NCBI GenBank assembly: GCA_003001795.1 | Contig: PVNI01000002.1 | Location: 62,001-126,000, forward strand | From: Actinomadura viridilutea | Lineage (GTDB): Bacteria; Actinomycetota; Actinomycetes; Streptosporangiales; Streptosporangiaceae | Reading direction: 5' to 3' | Length of the DNA: 64,000 nucleotides | In this document: positions 32,931-41,755 of the stretch, piece by piece | Layout of the letters: the number at the start of each line of letters is the position of its first letter | How positions within the stretch are numbered: position 1 is the stretch's first letter | Notes under the pieces: model-generated | Databases searched by the model: none | What the model saw: only the letters and a program-made list of their open reading frames with translations | What the model was told of the DNA's origin: nothing | Made by a program: the position numbers and the translations under genes

Positions 32931-34093
32931 GCCCCCCACCCCGCCTGCGTGCCGCCGACCCGCTCGGCGACGATCCGCTCGTAGTAGCCGGACGCCTTGT
33001 AGGCGGCGATCGGATCCGGGTGCAGGCCCATCTCCTCGCGCAGCTCGGCCAGCAGGGGCCGCACGTCGGTGTTGAAGGCGTCCATGAACACCGCGTTCGC
33101 GCCGAGCACGTCGCCGGACCGCTGCGCCTCGCGCAGCGCCTCGGCGTCCACCAGCAGCGCCTTGGCGGTGGCCTCCTGGACGTTCATCACCGAGCGGATC
33201 TGCCCCTGGATCTTCGGCTCGATGTTGTGGCACTGGTCGAGCATGAACGCGATGTTCGCCTCCGGCTCGTGGCCGCCGCCCCGCACCACCTCGTACATGA
33301 TCCGGAACAGCTGGAACGGGTCGGCGGCGCCCACCATCAGGTCGTCGTCGGCGTAGAAGCGGGAGTTGAAGTCGAACCCGCCGAGCTTGCCCTCGCGCAG
33401 CAGGAACGCCACGATGAACTCGATGTTCGTGCCGGGCGCGTGGTGCCCGGTGTCCACCACCACCTGGGCCTTGGGGCCCAGTTTGAGGCAGTGCGCGTAG
33501 GAGGTGCCCCAGTCCGGCACGTCGGTGGTGTAGAACGCCGGCTCGAACAGCTTGTACTCCAGCAGCATCCGCTGGTCGTCGCCGAGCCGCTCGTACACCG
33601 CCTGCAGCGCCTCGAACAGGCGGTCCTGGCGGTCGCGGATGTCGTCCTGGCCCGGGTAGTTGGTGCCGTCGGAGAACCACAGCTTCAGGTCGCGCGACCC
33701 GGTGGCGTCCATGATGTCGACGCACTCCAGCAGGTGGTTCAGCGCCTTCTTCCGGACGGCCGGGTCGGGGTTGGTGACGCTGCCCAGCTTGTAGTCCTCG
33801 TCCTGGAAGACGTTGGAGTTGATGGCGCCGATCCGGACGCCCCGCTCCTCGGCGTACTCGGCGAGCGCGGCGTAGTCGTCCACCTTGTCCCAGGGGATGT
33901 GCAGCGCCACGCTCGGCGCCACGCCCGTGAACCGATGCACCTGAGCCGCGTCGTCGATCTTCTCCTGGGGGGTGCGCGGCACGCCCGGCTGAGGGAACAC
34001 CTTGAAACGCGTCCCGGAGTTCCCGTAGGCCCAGGACGGGGTCTCGATGTGCTGGCGGCGCAAGGCCTCCTTCACCGCGCTGATGTCGGTCAT
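32927..34093 (-). CDS. rhaI: L-rhamnose isomerase (RhaI type)
   Basis: The product is 388 residues of the TIM-barrel xylose-isomerase-like RhaI class rather than the RhaA class of enterobacteria. Conserved blocks include [55 protein letters not shown] (metal Glu), [16 protein letters not shown] (metal Asp/His) and [18 protein letters not shown] (metal Asp). It converts L-rhamnose to L-rhamnulose with a divalent metal in the cytoplasm. It follows rhaM after a repeat-containing gap of about 209 bp and is coupled to the small secreted frame downstream. Confidence 0.93.
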   Translation of the reverse strand: MTDISAVKEALRRQHIETPSWAYGNSGTRFKVFPQPGVPRTPQEKIDDAAQVHRFTGVAPSVALHIPWDKVDDYAALAEYAEERGVRIGAINSNVFQDEDYKLGSVTNPDPAVRKKALNHLLECVDIMDATGSRDLKLWFSDGTNYPGQDDIRDRQDRLFEALQAVYERLGDDQRMLLEYKLFEPAFYTTDVPDWGTSYAHCLKLGPKAQVVVDTGHHAPGTNIEFIVAFLLREGKLGGFDFNSRFYADDDLMVGAADPFQLFRIMYEVVRGGGHEPEANIAFMLDQCHNIEPKIQGQIRSVMNVQEATAKALLVDAEALREAQRSGDVLGANAVFMDAFNTDVRPLLAELREEMGLHPDPIAAYKASGYYERIVAERVGGTQAGWGA

Positions 34094-34213
34094 GTGTTCC
34101 TTTCCCCGGCTCCCGGTGTCACGGTCGCCGGTCTGCGGGGCCAGGTCCCGGGGTGCCGGGACGGCCCGGTCGTCGTCTCAGTCCTCTGGTGGGTGGAGGC
34201 GGACGCCCCCACG

Positions 34214-34294
34214 CCCCCGTTCAGTCGTGCGACTGGTGCGGGGAACGCCCCGCACCCCCGCTCGGTCGTGCGACCTGTGCGGGGGCGTCCCCCA
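34214..34294 (-). repeat. Tandem 41-bp repeat, each copy forming a hairpin, between rhaM and rhaI
   Basis: Copy 1 (34214-34254) and copy 2 (34255-34294) both read CCCCCG(T/C)TC(A/G)GTCGTGCGAC followed by an inverted repeat. In copy 1 the stem is GTGCGGGG-AACG-CCCCGCAC (34236-34255); in copy 2 it is a GGGGG-CGT-CCCCC stem with GT/AC flanks. The pair follows the rhaM stop on the minus strand and may act as terminator, processing site or mRNA stabiliser. Confidence 0.75.
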
Positions 34295-34302
34295 CGCGCG
34301 GC

Positions 34303-34623
34303 TCAGTCGAGGTGGAAGACCTCGGTGAGCGGCACCATCCCCTGATCGGGTGCGCGGCCGTCCAGATCCTCGAAGAACGGCGCCATCTCGGCCTGCCAGC
34401 GGGCGTTGACCTCGGTGCGGGCCATGGCCTCCAGCGCCTTGTCGAAGTCGTCGGTCTCCAGGTAGCCGACCAGCAACCCGTCGTCGCGCAGGAAGAGCGA
34501 GTAGTTGCGCCAGCCGGCGTCGCGCAGGGCGGCCCGCATCTCCGGCCAGACGGCCCGGTGGCGCTCCTTGTACTCCTCGATCCGGTCCCGCCGGACTTTC
34601 AGGAGGAAGCAGACGCGTCGCAT
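34303..34623 (-). CDS. rhaM: L-rhamnose mutarotase
   Basis: The product is 106 residues, the exact family size. It matches the RhaM ferredoxin-like dimeric fold: MRRVCFLLKVRRDRIEEYKERHRAVWPEM (active-site His in HxxVW), NYSLFLRDDGLLVGYLET and the C-terminal tryptophan/Phe region. It interconverts alpha and beta anomers of L-rhamnose so that the isomerase receives its preferred form. It lies 19 bp from the binding-protein stop codon, in the same transcript. Confidence 0.93.
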   Translation of the reverse strand: MRRVCFLLKVRRDRIEEYKERHRAVWPEMRAALRDAGWRNYSLFLRDDGLLVGYLETDDFDKALEAMARTEVNARWQAEMAPFFEDLDGRAPDQGMVPLTEVFHLD

Positions 34624-34642
34624 GGGGGCTCCTCCCGGCGGC

Positions 34643-35728
34643 TCAGAAGTCGTACTGGTCGATGTTGTTCTTGTCGAAGACCGTGGGCGGGCCGAGGATC
34701 ACCTCGCCGTCCTTGCCGATGGTGCGCCTGCCGAGCCTGCCCGCGTTGAACGTCTCCCCCTCGGCCCCGGTGATCTGACCGGACGCCAGCGCGGCCGCCG
34801 CGTACGAGGCCAGGTAGCCGAGGTTCTTGGGATCCCACAGGGCGAACTTCTGGACCGTGCCGTCCTTGACGAACTTGCGCATCTGGTTCGGCGTGCCCAG
34901 GCCGGTCAGCACGACCTTGCCCTTGTACTGCGACCCGGAGATGTACCGGGCGGCCGCGGCGATGCCCACGGTGGTCGGCGAGATGATCCCCTTGAGGTTC
35001 GGGTAGGCCTGCAGCAGGCCCTGGGTCTGCTGGAACGACTTCTGGTCGTCGTCGTCGCCGTAGGCGATCTTGACGAGCTTCATGCCGGAGTACTCCGGCT
35101 TCTTCAGCTCGTCCCGCATGTATGTGATCCAGGTGTTCTGGTTGGTGGCGTTGGCGGTGGCCGACAGGATCGCGATCTCGCCCTTGCCGCCGATCAGGTC
35201 GGCCAGCAGCCTGACCTGGCTGCGGCCGATCTCCTCGGAGCTGGCCTGGTTGATGAACAGGTGGCGGCACTCCTTGGCGGTGTCGGAGTCGTAGGAGACG
35301 ACCTTGATGCCGCGCGCCATGGCCTGCTTGAGCGGCCCGCACACCGCGTTCGGGTCGTTGGCGGCGATGAGGATGGCGTCCTGGCGCTGCTGGATCAGCG
35401 TGTTGATGTAGGACACCTGCGAGGACGCCGAGGCGTCGGACGGGCCGACCTCCTTGGCCTCGCCGGAGTACTCCTCGGCCGCCGCGATCCCCGCGTCGTC
35501 GACGATCTTCTCGTACGGGTTGTTGATCTGCTTGGGCAGGAAGGCGATCTTCAGGCCCTTCTTGATCTTCGCGTTGGGGTCGGCGGAGGCCGAGGACGCC
35601 GCGGCCCCGCCCGCGGCCGCCTCGGTGGAGTCCTTCGTGGTGCCGCCGCACCCGGCCAGGCCGAGCGCGAGCACGCCGGCGCTAGCGACGACGCTCACCG
35701 AACGTCTGGAGAGGAAACGGACGGTCAT
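34643..35728 (-). CDS. rhaS: Rhamnose ABC transporter substrate-binding lipoprotein (module B)
   Basis: The product is 361 residues. The signal has lipobox LAGC (about residues 23-26) followed by a Thr/Ala/Ser-rich linker. The binding domain (KIAFLPKQINNPYEKIVDDAGIAAAEEY, IAANDPNAVCGPLKQAMARGIKVVSYDSDTAKECRHLFINQASSEEIG, LKGIISPTTVGIAAAARYI) is RhaS-like. It captures sugar at the membrane surface for the permease pair. ATG 35728 gives a normal signal peptide; a TTG at 35746 would add six residues and has a better ribosome site. It is related to, but clearly diverged from, the module A binding protein at 9326. Confidence 0.88.
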   Translation of the reverse strand: MTVRFLSRRSVSVVASAGVLALGLAGCGGTTKDSTEAAAGGAAASSASADPNAKIKKGLKIAFLPKQINNPYEKIVDDAGIAAAEEYSGEAKEVGPSDASASSQVSYINTLIQQRQDAILIAANDPNAVCGPLKQAMARGIKVVSYDSDTAKECRHLFINQASSEEIGRSQVRLLADLIGGKGEIAILSATANATNQNTWITYMRDELKKPEYSGMKLVKIAYGDDDDQKSFQQTQGLLQAYPNLKGIISPTTVGIAAAARYISGSQYKGKVVLTGLGTPNQMRKFVKDGTVQKFALWDPKNLGYLASYAAAALASGQITGAEGETFNAGRLGRRTIGKDGEVILGPPTVFDKNNIDQYDF

Positions 35729-35788
35729 TCTTCTCGCCTTTCGCAAGGTCGCAATGCGACGGGGTGGGTGTGCAGCGGGGAAGCGTCA

Positions 35789-35824
35789 GGGGAAGGGGCA
35801 GGGAAAGGGGCAGGGAAAGGGGCA
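35789..35824. repeat. Three 12-bp purine-rich tandem repeats
   Basis: GGGGAAGGGGCA is followed by two copies of GGGAAAGGGGCA in the 112-bp gap between a permease stop and the binding-protein start. On the minus-strand transcript it reads as a polypyrimidine tract (TGCCCCTTTCCC). It may alter mRNA stability between two transporter genes needed in different amounts; this is inference. Confidence 0.85.
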
Positions 35825-35840
35825 GGGACGGGACGCGGAG

Positions 35841-36881
35841 CTAGGTCGCGGCCTTCGCGGCCGCCCGGCCGGCGGCCCCTCGGGCTCTGGCCTCGCGGAC
35901 GACGGCGATCACCCGCGGGGTGAGGACCGACACCACCAGCAGCAGGCCGGTCACGATCGACTGGATCTCGTTGGCGACGTCGTTGAGCATCAGCAGGTTG
36001 CGCATGACGCCGATCAGCAGCACCCCGGCGAGCACGCCGCCCAGGGTGCCCCTGCCGCCGTCGAAGTCCACGCCGCCGAGCAGCACCGCCGCGATGACGG
36101 TCAGCTCAAGGCCCAGCCCGTTGTCGGCGCGGGCGCTGCCGTAGCGCAGCGTGTAGACGACCCCGGCGAACGCGGCGACCAGCCCCGACAGCGCGAACAG
36201 GATCAGCTTCAGGCGCTTGACGCGGATCCCGGCGAAGTACGCGGCCTCCTCCTGCGCGCCGATCGCGAACAGCGCGCGTCCCACGCCGGTCGCATGCAGT
36301 ACGACGGCGGTGGCAAGCGCCAGCACCGCGAACAGCGCCATCGGGTATGGGATCGGGGTGCCCGGCACGTTCGTCACGGTCAGGTCCGCGTACTGCTGCG
36401 GGAACCGGGACACGGCCTCGGTGCCGAGCACCACGTACGCCAGCCCCCGGTAGAGCGTCATCGTGCCGATGGTGACGGCCAGCGACGGCAGTCCGAGCCG
36501 GGTCACCAGCAGACCGTTGACCAGCCCGCACACCAGCCCGACCGCCAGCACCAGCGGGATGATCGTCTCGATGGCCATGCCGGCGTCCCACAGCCTGCCG
36601 ACCAGCGCGCTGGACAGGCCGAGGACGGAGGCGACCGACAGGTCCACCTGCCCGCACACCACCAGCAGCGTCATCGGCAGCGCGATCAGCGCGATCTCGC
36701 TGAGGTCGCCGAGGGCGAAGGAGATGTTGTCGGCGTTGCCGAAGTCGGAGGACAGGCCGGCCCCGCCGAAGAACACCACGATCAGCAGCGCGGCGACGAC
36801 CACGTCCCAGCGCACCAGGCGCCCGATTTCGAACCGGCCCGCACCCCGGTCGCCCCTGTTCCCTGTGGCCCGGTCAGCCAT
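35841..36881 (-). CDS. rhaQ: Rhamnose ABC transporter permease 2 (module B)
   Basis: The product is 346 residues of the BPD_transp_2 family with about ten hydrophobic helices. MTLLVVCGQVDLSVASVLGLSSALVG is the signature, followed by GLPSLAVTIGTMTLYRGLAYV, LFAIGAQEEAAYFAGIRVKRLKLILFALSGLVAAFAG and GGVDFDGGRGTLGGVLAGVLLIGVM. The Q in CGQVDLS and overall pattern match RhaQ-like subunits. The start overlaps the preceding permease gene by 8 bp. It should pair with that permease to form the channel. Confidence 0.86.
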   Translation of the reverse strand: MADRATGNRGDRGAGRFEIGRLVRWDVVVAALLIVVFFGGAGLSSDFGNADNISFALGDLSEIALIALPMTLLVVCGQVDLSVASVLGLSSALVGRLWDAGMAIETIIPLVLAVGLVCGLVNGLLVTRLGLPSLAVTIGTMTLYRGLAYVVLGTEAVSRFPQQYADLTVTNVPGTPIPYPMALFAVLALATAVVLHATGVGRALFAIGAQEEAAYFAGIRVKRLKLILFALSGLVAAFAGVVYTLRYGSARADNGLGLELTVIAAVLLGGVDFDGGRGTLGGVLAGVLLIGVMRNLLMLNDVANEIQSIVTGLLLVVSVLTPRVIAVVREARARGAAGRAAAKAAT

Positions 36882-37923
36882 GGTGACGGCTCCTCTTCTT
36901 CAAGGCCCGAGTCACGCGCAGCGCCAGCACCCGGTCCACGCTGATCGCCAGCAGGAGCAGCAGGCCGGTGATGGCGTCCTGCCAGAAGGCGTTGATCTTG
37001 AGGACCACAAGCGCGCTGCCGATGGTGGTGATGAGCAGGGCGCCGAGCGCGGCGCCGTAGACGGTGCCGACTCCGCCGGTGATCGCCACGCCGCCGACCA
37101 CCACGGCGCTGACCACTTTCAGCTCCCAGCCGCTGGCGTTGTCGGCGACGACCGTGCCGAAGCGGGCCAGCCACAGCACCCCGGCCAGCCCCGCCAGCAC
37201 CCCGCTGACCAGGTAGGCGGTGAACACCCGGCGGCGGATCGGCACGCCCGCCAGGCGCGCCGCCTCCGGGTTGGACCCGATGGCGTAGAACTCCCGGCCG
37301 GAGGAGTAGGACCGCAGGTAGTACCCCACCGCCAGCATGACCACGACGGTGATGAGCGGCAGGTAGGGCACGCCCAGCACGCCGCCGTTGCCGAGGTCGA
37401 GGATGCTCTGCGGCACGTTGGCGGCGTTGATCTGCTCGCCGTGCGCGACGTAGTAGTCGACGCCCTGGATCACGTACAGCATCCCCAGCGTGACCACCAG
37501 GGCGGGCACGCGCAGGAAGCTGATCAGCAGGCCGTTGACGACGCCGCAGAGCGCGCCGATGCCGATGCCGACGGCCAGCGCCGGCAGCAGCCCGCGGTCG
37601 GTGCCGGAGACGACGTCGCCGACGACGAACGCCACCAGTCCGACCACCGACCCGACCGACAGGTCGATGTTGCGGGTGACGACGACCAGTGTCTGCCCGA
37701 CGGCCAGCAGCGCCAGGATGGAGGCGTTGAGGAAGATGTCCTTGACACCCTGCTCGGACAGGAACCGCGGGTTCACGACGGCGGTGCCGATCACCAGCAC
37801 CGCCAGCGCGGCGGCGATGCTCAGCTCGCGGGCGCGCAGGACCAGGTCGACAAGGCTCCGGTTGCGGCGTGCCTTCCCGGTCGCCGACGGCGCCCCCGGC
37901 GACTTGGTGAGAGTGGTGCTCAT
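36874..37923 (-). CDS. rhaP: Rhamnose ABC transporter permease 1 (module B)
   Basis: The product is 349 residues of the same family. It has LVVVTRNIDLSVGSVVGLVAFVVGDVV, LRVPALVVTLGMLYVIQGVDYYVAHGEQI, FYAIGSNPEAARLAGVPIRRRVFTAYLVSGVLAGLAG and GGVAITGGVGTVYGAALGALL. The RNIDLSVGS motif is typical of RhaP. It follows the ATPase gene by 97 bp without an obvious promoter and overlaps rhaQ. Confidence 0.86.
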   Translation of the reverse strand: MSTTLTKSPGAPSATGKARRNRSLVDLVLRARELSIAAALAVLVIGTAVVNPRFLSEQGVKDIFLNASILALLAVGQTLVVVTRNIDLSVGSVVGLVAFVVGDVVSGTDRGLLPALAVGIGIGALCGVVNGLLISFLRVPALVVTLGMLYVIQGVDYYVAHGEQINAANVPQSILDLGNGGVLGVPYLPLITVVVMLAVGYYLRSYSSGREFYAIGSNPEAARLAGVPIRRRVFTAYLVSGVLAGLAGVLWLARFGTVVADNASGWELKVVSAVVVGGVAITGGVGTVYGAALGALLITTIGSALVVLKINAFWQDAITGLLLLLAISVDRVLALRVTRALKKRSRHHG

Positions 37924-38020
37924 GCGCGTCCCCCGTTCACCTCTGGGGCAACGAGAAGGCGCCGCCCCTCCCTGCTCCCGCGCGGCTCGGCGGGCCGGGC
38001 GCCGCGTCCTTCCGGCTCTC

Positions 38021-39562
38021 TCACGCCGCCTCCCCCACGGTGCCGTCGCGTCCGGTGGCGGCGGCCATGACGGTCTCCTCGGTGGCCTCGGCGCGCGGGA
38101 TCTCGGCGGTGAGGCGGCCCTCGTGCATGACCAGGACCCGGTCGGCCATGCCGAGCACCTCCGGCAGGTCGGAGGAGATCATCAAGATGGCCAGGTCCTC
38201 GGCGGCCAGCTCCGACAGCAGCCGGTGCACCTCGGCCTTGGTGCCGACGTCGATGCCCCGGGTGGGCTCGTCCACGATCAGCACGGACGGCTCGGTGGCC
38301 AGCCACTTGGCCAGCACCACCTTCTGCTGGTTGCCGCCGGACAGCACGCCGACCGCGTCGCTGAGCCGCGCGTACTTCAACTGCAGGCGCAGCGCCCAGT
38401 CGGCGGCGCGGTCGCGCTCCACCCTGCGGGAGATCAGCGGGCCGCGCCCGGTGAGGCGGCGCAGCCGGCGCAGCTGGGTCAGGCCCATGTTGCGCTCGAT
38501 GGACATGTCCATGACCAGGCCCTGCTGGCGGCGGTCCTCGGGGACCAGCGCGAGCCCGGCGGCCATGGCCGCGGTGGGACTGGCCGGGGGCAGCCGCCTG
38601 CCGTTCACCTCGACCGAGCCGGCGTCCCAGCGGTCCACGCCGAAGATCGCGCGGGCGACCTCGCTGCGGCCCGCGCCGACCAGCCCGGCCAGCGCGACGA
38701 TCTCGCCGCGGCGCACCTCGAACGACACGTCGGTGAACACGCCCTCGCGGGTCAGCCGGGACACCTTGAGCGCGACCTCGCCGGGTTCGACGTGCTGCTT
38801 GGGGTACAGCGCCGCGACCTCGCGGCCGACCATGCGCTGCACCAGGTCGTCGGGGGTGAGGTCGGCGACGTCCTCGGTGCCGACGTAGGTCCCGTCGCGC
38901 AGGGTGGTGACCCGCTGGCAGATCGCGAAGATCTCCTCCAACCGGTGCGATATGAAGAGCACCGCGCAGCCCTGGTCGCGCAGCGTCCGGGTGACGGCGA
39001 ACAGCCGGGCCACCTCCTGGCCGGTGAGCGCGGCGGTCGGCTCGTCCATGATCAGCACCCGGGCCTCGCGGGAGATGGCCTTGGCGATCTCGACGACCTG
39101 CTGGTCGGCGATGGACAGGCCGCGGGCGGGCTGCTGCGGGTCCAGCGCCACGCCGAGCCGCTCGAACAGCCGGGCGGCCTCGGCGTGCATGGCGCGGCGG
39201 TCGATGCGGCCGAAGCGGGTGCGCGGCTGGCGGCCCATGAAGATGTTCTCGGCGACCGACAGGTCCGGGAACAGCGTGGGCTCCTGGTAGATGACCGCGA
39301 CCCCGGCGGCCTGCGCGTCGGCGGGCCCGTGGAACGTCACGGGACGGCCGTCCACCCGCACCTCCCCGGAGTCGGGGCGGTGCACGCCTGCGAACGTTTT
39401 TACGACGGTCGATTTCCCGGCTCCGTTCTCGCCCGCCAGCGCGTGCACCTCGCCCGCGTGGAGCTCGATGGTCACGCCCTGCAGGGCGCGCACGGCGCCG
39501 AACGACTTGCTCACGTCGACCAGCGCCAGCGCCGGCGGAGCCGTTCGAGCGGGTGCGCTCAC
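38021..39562 (-). CDS. rhaT: Rhamnose ABC transporter ATP-binding protein, two ATPase domains (module B)
   Basis: The product is 513 residues. Domain 1: Walker [11 protein letters not shown]-loop [17 protein letters not shown], Walker [13 protein letters not shown]. Domain 2: [18 protein letters not shown] in place of a true Walker A, signature [15 protein letters not shown], Walker [20 protein letters not shown]. The start is GTG 39562 after GAGGAGGG; upstream in-frame codons cross the promoter. As first gene of the minus-strand arm it is nearest the LacI-type operator. It powers uptake through the two permeases. Confidence 0.9.
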   Translation of the reverse strand: MSAPARTAPPALALVDVSKSFGAVRALQGVTIELHAGEVHALAGENGAGKSTVVKTFAGVHRPDSGEVRVDGRPVTFHGPADAQAAGVAVIYQEPTLFPDLSVAENIFMGRQPRTRFGRIDRRAMHAEAARLFERLGVALDPQQPARGLSIADQQVVEIAKAISREARVLIMDEPTAALTGQEVARLFAVTRTLRDQGCAVLFISHRLEEIFAICQRVTTLRDGTYVGTEDVADLTPDDLVQRMVGREVAALYPKQHVEPGEVALKVSRLTREGVFTDVSFEVRRGEIVALAGLVGAGRSEVARAIFGVDRWDAGSVEVNGRRLPPASPTAAMAAGLALVPEDRRQQGLVMDMSIERNMGLTQLRRLRRLTGRGPLISRRVERDRAADWALRLQLKYARLSDAVGVLSGGNQQKVVLAKWLATEPSVLIVDEPTRGIDVGTKAEVHRLLSELAAEDLAILMISSDLPEVLGMADRVLVMHEGRLTAEIPRAEATEETVMAAATGRDGTVGEAA

Positions 39563-39601
39563 GGCCGCCCTCCTCGATCGGGGGTTCGATGTCCGGTGGA
39601 T

Positions 39602-39615
39602 GAAAAACGTTTTAA
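39602..39615. promoter_or_regulatory. LacI-type operator candidate for the minus-strand arm
   Basis: GAAAAACGTTTTAA contains the perfect palindrome AAAACGTTTT with the central CG typical of LacI/GalR operators. It lies 40 bp upstream of the rhaT GTG, just downstream of a candidate promoter read on the minus strand, so bound repressor would block elongation or open-complex formation. Confidence 0.6.
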
Positions 39616-39631
39616 GACGATGTTGCGCAGG

Positions 39632-39661
39632 ACGGTAGATGGAGCCGATCCCACTCGTCAA
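39632..39661 (-). promoter_or_regulatory. Candidate promoter of the minus-strand rhamnose arm
   Basis: On the minus strand TTGACG (39661-39656) is followed after 18 bp by TACCGT (39637-39632), matching -35 and TANNNT-type -10 elements. Start of transcription would fall near 39625, a few bases before the operator palindrome. Confidence 0.4.
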
Positions 39662-39780
39662 GGGGCCATTTCTGCCGAAACCGCAGGATCAGCGTCCAGA
39701 TGCGGCCGTGGGACCGTGTCGGCGGGACGGGCCGACGACGCGCGCCCGCTCCGCGGAGTCGGCGGCTCCGACCGTCGGGG

Positions 39781-39810
39781 TTGACACGTTTTAACCAGAT
39801 GCCCCAAAGT
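39781..39810 (+). promoter_or_regulatory. Candidate promoter with overlapping LacI-type operator for the plus-strand arm
   Basis: TTGACA (39781-39786), an 18-bp spacer and CAAAGT (39805-39810) form a promoter candidate upstream of the LacI gene. TTGACACGTTTTAA (39781-39794) in the same place matches TTAAAACGTTTTAA at 12 of 14 positions and shares ACGTTTTAA with the other operator. This predicts autoregulation of the LacI-lut-rhaB operon. Confidence 0.5.
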
Positions 39811-39833
39811 GAGCGGGCACAGATGACAGACAG

Positions 39834-41018
39834 ATGACGGCTGGTATCGACCCGGGGGCGCAGATGAGCACAGAAGGCACCGGCGAGGTACCCGCGCCGC
39901 GCCGGTCCTCGGCCAGGCCTCCGGGCGCGCGGAGCGGCGCCAAGGGACCGGCGACCGTGGGCATCAAGCAGGTGGCGCAGCACGCCGGGGTGTCCCCCGG
40001 CACCGTCTCCAACGTGCTCAACCGCCCCGAACGGGTGGCCCCCGCGACCCGGGCGCGGGTCGAGCGGGCCATCCGGGAGCTGGGGTTCGTGCGCCACGGC
40101 TCGGCGTCCACGCTGCGCGCCGGGCACAGCCGCACGGTCGGGCTGATGGTGCTGGACCTGGCCAACCCGTTCTTCACCGAGGTCGCCCGCGGCGTCGAGG
40201 ACGCGGCCAGCGAGCACGGGTACGCGGTGCTGCTGTCGTCGTCCGCCGAGTCCGACGAGCGCGAGCGGCGCAACCTGCGGGTGTTCGCCGAGCAGCGGGT
40301 CCGCGGCGTGCTGATCACCCCCGTGGACGACGGGCGGCAGGCCGACCGGCTGCGCGAACGCGGCATCCCGGTCGTCCTGCTGGACCATCCCACGCCCCGC
40401 GCCAACCAGTGCTCGGTGGCGGTCGACGACGTGGCGGGCGGCGAGATGGCGGTGGGACGGCTGCTGGACGACGGCGCCCGGACGCTCGGGTTCGTCACCG
40501 GCCCGTCGGCGCTGCGGCAGTGCGCGGACCGGCGCAAGGGCGCGCTGCGGGCCCTGCGCGAGGCCGGGCTGCCGCGCGAGGCGATGCGGGAGCTGACCGT
40601 CCCCGCGATGAACGCGCGCGCGGGCCAGGAGGCGGCGCGGCGGCTGCTGGACGAGGGCGACCTGCCCGACGCCATCTTCTGCGCCAACGACCTGCTCGCG
40701 CTGGGCGTGCTGCGGGTGCTGCTGCAGGCGGGGGTGAAGGTGCCCACCGACGTGGCCCTCATCGGCTACGACGACATCGAGTTCTCCGCCGCGGCCGCCG
40801 TGCCGCTCAGTTCGGTGCGCCAGCCCACCTACCAGCTCGGCCGCATCGCGACCGAGCTGCTGCTGGAGGAGTGCGACGACCCCGACGGGCACGCCCACCA
40901 GCAGGTGATGTTCCAGCCGGAGCTGGTGGTGCGCGAGTCCAGCCGCCGCGTCGTCGCCGACGACGCCGGGACCGCGCCGCCCCCTCTCGGCGCGGACGGC
41001 TCCGAGGAGGGCCGATGA
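39834..41018 (+). CDS. LacI-family regulator of the rhamnose regulon
   Basis: The product is 394 residues. A 40-residue flexible leader precedes the LacI helix-turn-helix and hinge ([48 protein letters not shown]), then the periplasmic-binding-like effector domain ([79 protein letters not shown]). ATG 39834 or 39864 may be used. It is divergent from the transporter/isomerase arm and heads the lut-rhaB arm, with an operator candidate in front of each. It is probably a repressor released by rhamnose or a pathway intermediate. Confidence 0.9.
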   Translation: MTAGIDPGAQMSTEGTGEVPAPRRSSARPPGARSGAKGPATVGIKQVAQHAGVSPGTVSNVLNRPERVAPATRARVERAIRELGFVRHGSASTLRAGHSRTVGLMVLDLANPFFTEVARGVEDAASEHGYAVLLSSSAESDERERRNLRVFAEQRVRGVLITPVDDGRQADRLRERGIPVVLLDHPTPRANQCSVAVDDVAGGEMAVGRLLDDGARTLGFVTGPSALRQCADRRKGALRALREAGLPREAMRELTVPAMNARAGQEAARRLLDEGDLPDAIFCANDLLALGVLRVLLQAGVKVPTDVALIGYDDIEFSAAAAVPLSSVRQPTYQLGRIATELLLEECDDPDGHAHQQVMFQPELVVRESSRRVVADDAGTAPPPLGADGSEEGR

Positions 41019-41755
41019 AGGTCGCGCTGTTCCTCACGTGCCTGAACGACACGCTGTTCCCCGGCACCGGCAAGGCGGTCGTGCGGCTGCTGACCCGGCT
41101 GGGCCACGAGGTCGACTTCCCGCAGGCGCAGACGTGCTGCGGGCAGATGCACTTCAACACCGGCTACCGCAGGCAGGCCGTGCCGCTGGTGCGCGGTTTC
41201 GCCGACGCGTTCGCCGGATACGACGCGGTCGTGACGCCGTCGGCGTCCTGCGGGGCGATGGTCCGCGACTGGCATCCGCGGCTCGCCGCCGACTCCGGCG
41301 ACCGCGCCCTCGCCGCGCGCGTGGCGGAGCTGACGCCCAAGGTCTACGAGCTGTCGGAGTTCCTGGTCGACGTGCTCGGCGTGACGGACGTGGGCGCCTA
41401 CTTCCCGTACCGCGTCACCTACCACCCGACCTGCCACTCGCTGCGCATGCTGCGCGTCGGCGACCGGCCGCTGCGGCTGCTGCGCGAGGTGCGCGGCATC
41501 GACCTGGTCGAGCTGCCCGAGGCGGCCGAGTGCTGCGGGTTCGGCGGCACGTTCGCGCTGAAGAACGCCGAGGTGTCGGCCGCGATGTGCGCCGACAAGG
41601 TCGCCAACGTGCGGCGCACCGGCGCCGAGGCCCTGTGCGCGGCCGACAACTCCTGCCTGATGCACATCGGCGGGGCGCTGACCCGCACCCGGTCCGGCGT
41701 GCGCACGGTGCACCTGGCCGAGATCCTCGCCTCGACGGAGGAGGACCACGCATGA
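41015..41755 (+). CDS. lutA: L-lactate utilization Fe-S protein LutA
   Basis: The product is 246 residues with two CCG cysteine-rich domains: [14 protein letters not shown] and a second set ending [14 protein letters not shown], with additional Cys in FLTCLND and YHPTCHS. LutA/YkgE binds iron-sulfur or related cofactors and works with LutB and LutC to oxidise L-lactate to pyruvate. ATG overlaps the LacI stop (ATGA), so regulator and enzyme are translationally coupled. In this context the substrate is the L-lactate produced from rhamnose. Confidence 0.9.
   Translation: MKVALFLTCLNDTLFPGTGKAVVRLLTRLGHEVDFPQAQTCCGQMHFNTGYRRQAVPLVRGFADAFAGYDAVVTPSASCGAMVRDWHPRLAADSGDRALAARVAELTPKVYELSEFLVDVLGVTDVGAYFPYRVTYHPTCHSLRMLRVGDRPLRLLREVRGIDLVELPEAAECCGFGGTFALKNAEVSAAMCADKVANVRRTGAEALCAADNSCLMHIGGALTRTRSGVRTVHLAEILASTEEDHA

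Noticed and set aside
29467..33075. 1202-codon plus-strand frame opposite the rhamnosidase
   Set aside because: No motif, repetitive Gly/Arg/Val composition, and fully antisense to a clear GH78 enzyme and the end of rhaI.
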